Virus record (IMG/VR): IMGVR_UViG_3300007520_000640
Coordinates: 1-20,402 of that record
Origin: a virus
Length of the DNA: 20,402 nt
Strand: one strand, 5' to 3'
In this document: positions 20,094 to 20,402 of the stretch, piece by piece
Layout of the letters: every line of letters starts with the position of its first letter
How positions within the stretch are numbered: the first letter of the stretch is position 1
The notes under the pieces: generated by a model
Told to the model about the DNA's origin: nothing
Databases searched by the model: none
Seen by the model: only the letters and a program-made list of their open reading frames with translations
Translations under genes and position numbers: made by a program

Positions 20094-20100
20094 GAATAAG

Positions 20101-20138
20101 CGACAATAGCTGGGGCCGAAATCCTCTCGACAATAGCT
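20101..20138 (+). repeat. Short direct repeat between tRNA genes
   Basis: CGACAATAGCT occurs at 20101-20111 and again at 20128-20138, with a small GGGG-CCGAAAT-CCTC hairpin between. Purpose unknown; it may be part of a non-coding RNA or a tRNA remnant. Confidence 0.5.
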
Positions 20139-20152
20139 TAACGATAACAACG

Positions 20153-20187
20153 CCCATCTAGCCTCTCATTGAAGCTCACTAGATGGG
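20153..20187. repeat. Perfect 9-bp inverted repeat
   Basis: CCCATCTAG (20153-20161) pairs with CTAGATGGG (20179-20187) around a 17-base loop, followed by TTATTAA. It could be a weak terminator or RNA-processing hairpin before tRNA-Ile; no T-run. Confidence 0.5.
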
Positions 20188-20200
20188 TTATTAAACATAT

Positions 20201-20275
20201 GCCCCGTTCTTATAACGGCTAATAAGCCCGGCCGATAACCGGGTAACGGAAGTTCGATTCTTCCACGGGGTACCA
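20201..20275 (+). tRNA. tRNA-Ile (anticodon GAT) with C33
   Basis: 75 bases with CCA. Acceptor GCCCCGT/ACGGGGT with G1-U72 wobble, all-AT D-stem TTAT/ATAA, anticodon stem CCCGG/CCGGG around CCGATAA, T-arm GGAAG/CTTCC with TTCGATT. Anticodon GAT. The nearly universal U33 is C. A73. Confidence 0.85.
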
Positions 20276-20354
20276 GATTAACCAAAGGTCTAACGTAGGT
20301 GAGGGCGCGGGATATCTAGTTACCCTGGATCACCAATTATAGAAGGATATTTAA

Positions 20355-20402
20355 ATGAGTTCATGTAGAATAAGAGACTTTCCTAAAGCCACGGAAACTA
20401 TC
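20355..20402 (+). CDS. Start of a gene, cut by the window end
   Basis: MSSCRIRDFPKATETI, open to the edge, with AGAAGGATATTTAA before the ATG. Too short to identify. Confidence 0.55.
   Translation, partial: MSSCRIRDFPKATETI

Noticed and set aside
1-20402. CRISPR arrays, rRNA or insertion sequences
   Set aside because: No regularly spaced repeats, rRNA-like stretches or transposase genes were seen.

Overview
The window reads as part of a large, AT-rich, double-stranded DNA tailed-phage genome. Genes are tightly packed, with many TAATG stop/start overlaps. There is a T4 gp45-type sliding clamp, three GIY-YIG homing endonucleases, phage nucleotide-metabolism genes and a long tRNA cluster. The clamp points to a T4-related myovirus-like phage. 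Most tRNA genes encode CCA, and promoters are sigma70-like, so a bacterial, probably Gram-negative, host is likely. The exact phage and host cannot be named from the sequence.

Layout. (1) 1-2938: 5'-truncated peptide deformylase, queE, small unknowns, a P-loop ATPase and a phosphoribosyltransferase. (2) 2935-10237: a consensus promoter, then queD, folE, a homing endonuclease (minus), a HAD phosphatase, a PurN-like formyltransferase, a second homing endonuclease (minus), a P-loop kinase, a DpdA/TGT-like transglycosylase, queF, a DUF3310 protein and queC. (3) 10194-14005: a third homing endonuclease with no ATG start, a small ORF, a class II glutamine amidotransferase, a dUTPase/dCTP deaminase-fold protein, a GT-A glycosyltransferase, the sliding clamp and a small acidic protein, ending at a bidirectional hairpin terminator. 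(4) 14021-15526: one large His-rich reverse-strand gene of unknown function. (5) 15553-20402: a run of very small unknown ORFs, each often behind its own sigma70-like promoter, interleaved with ten tRNA or tRNA-like genes.

How the genes work together. FolE, QueD, QueE and QueC form the complete GTP-to-preQ0 route. QueF, with all catalytic residues intact, would reduce preQ0 to preQ1. The TGT-like protein is the obvious candidate to exchange guanine in phage DNA for a 7-deazaguanine base, as known for the DpdA family. The cluster also holds a formyltransferase and a glutamine amidotransferase, which could tailor the base further; this is inference. The result would be phage DNA resistant to host restriction. 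Nucleotide-pool genes (phosphoribosyltransferase, HAD nucleotidase, dUTPase, P-loop kinases) accompany it.

The most unusual items are a tRNA with a long variable arm but a CAU anticodon, a tRNA-Arg-like gene without room for a D-arm, a tRNA-Ile with C at position 33, a QueE whose third iron-sulfur cysteine is displaced by an insertion, and a repeated promoter-leader cassette with nearly constant spacing to the start codon.
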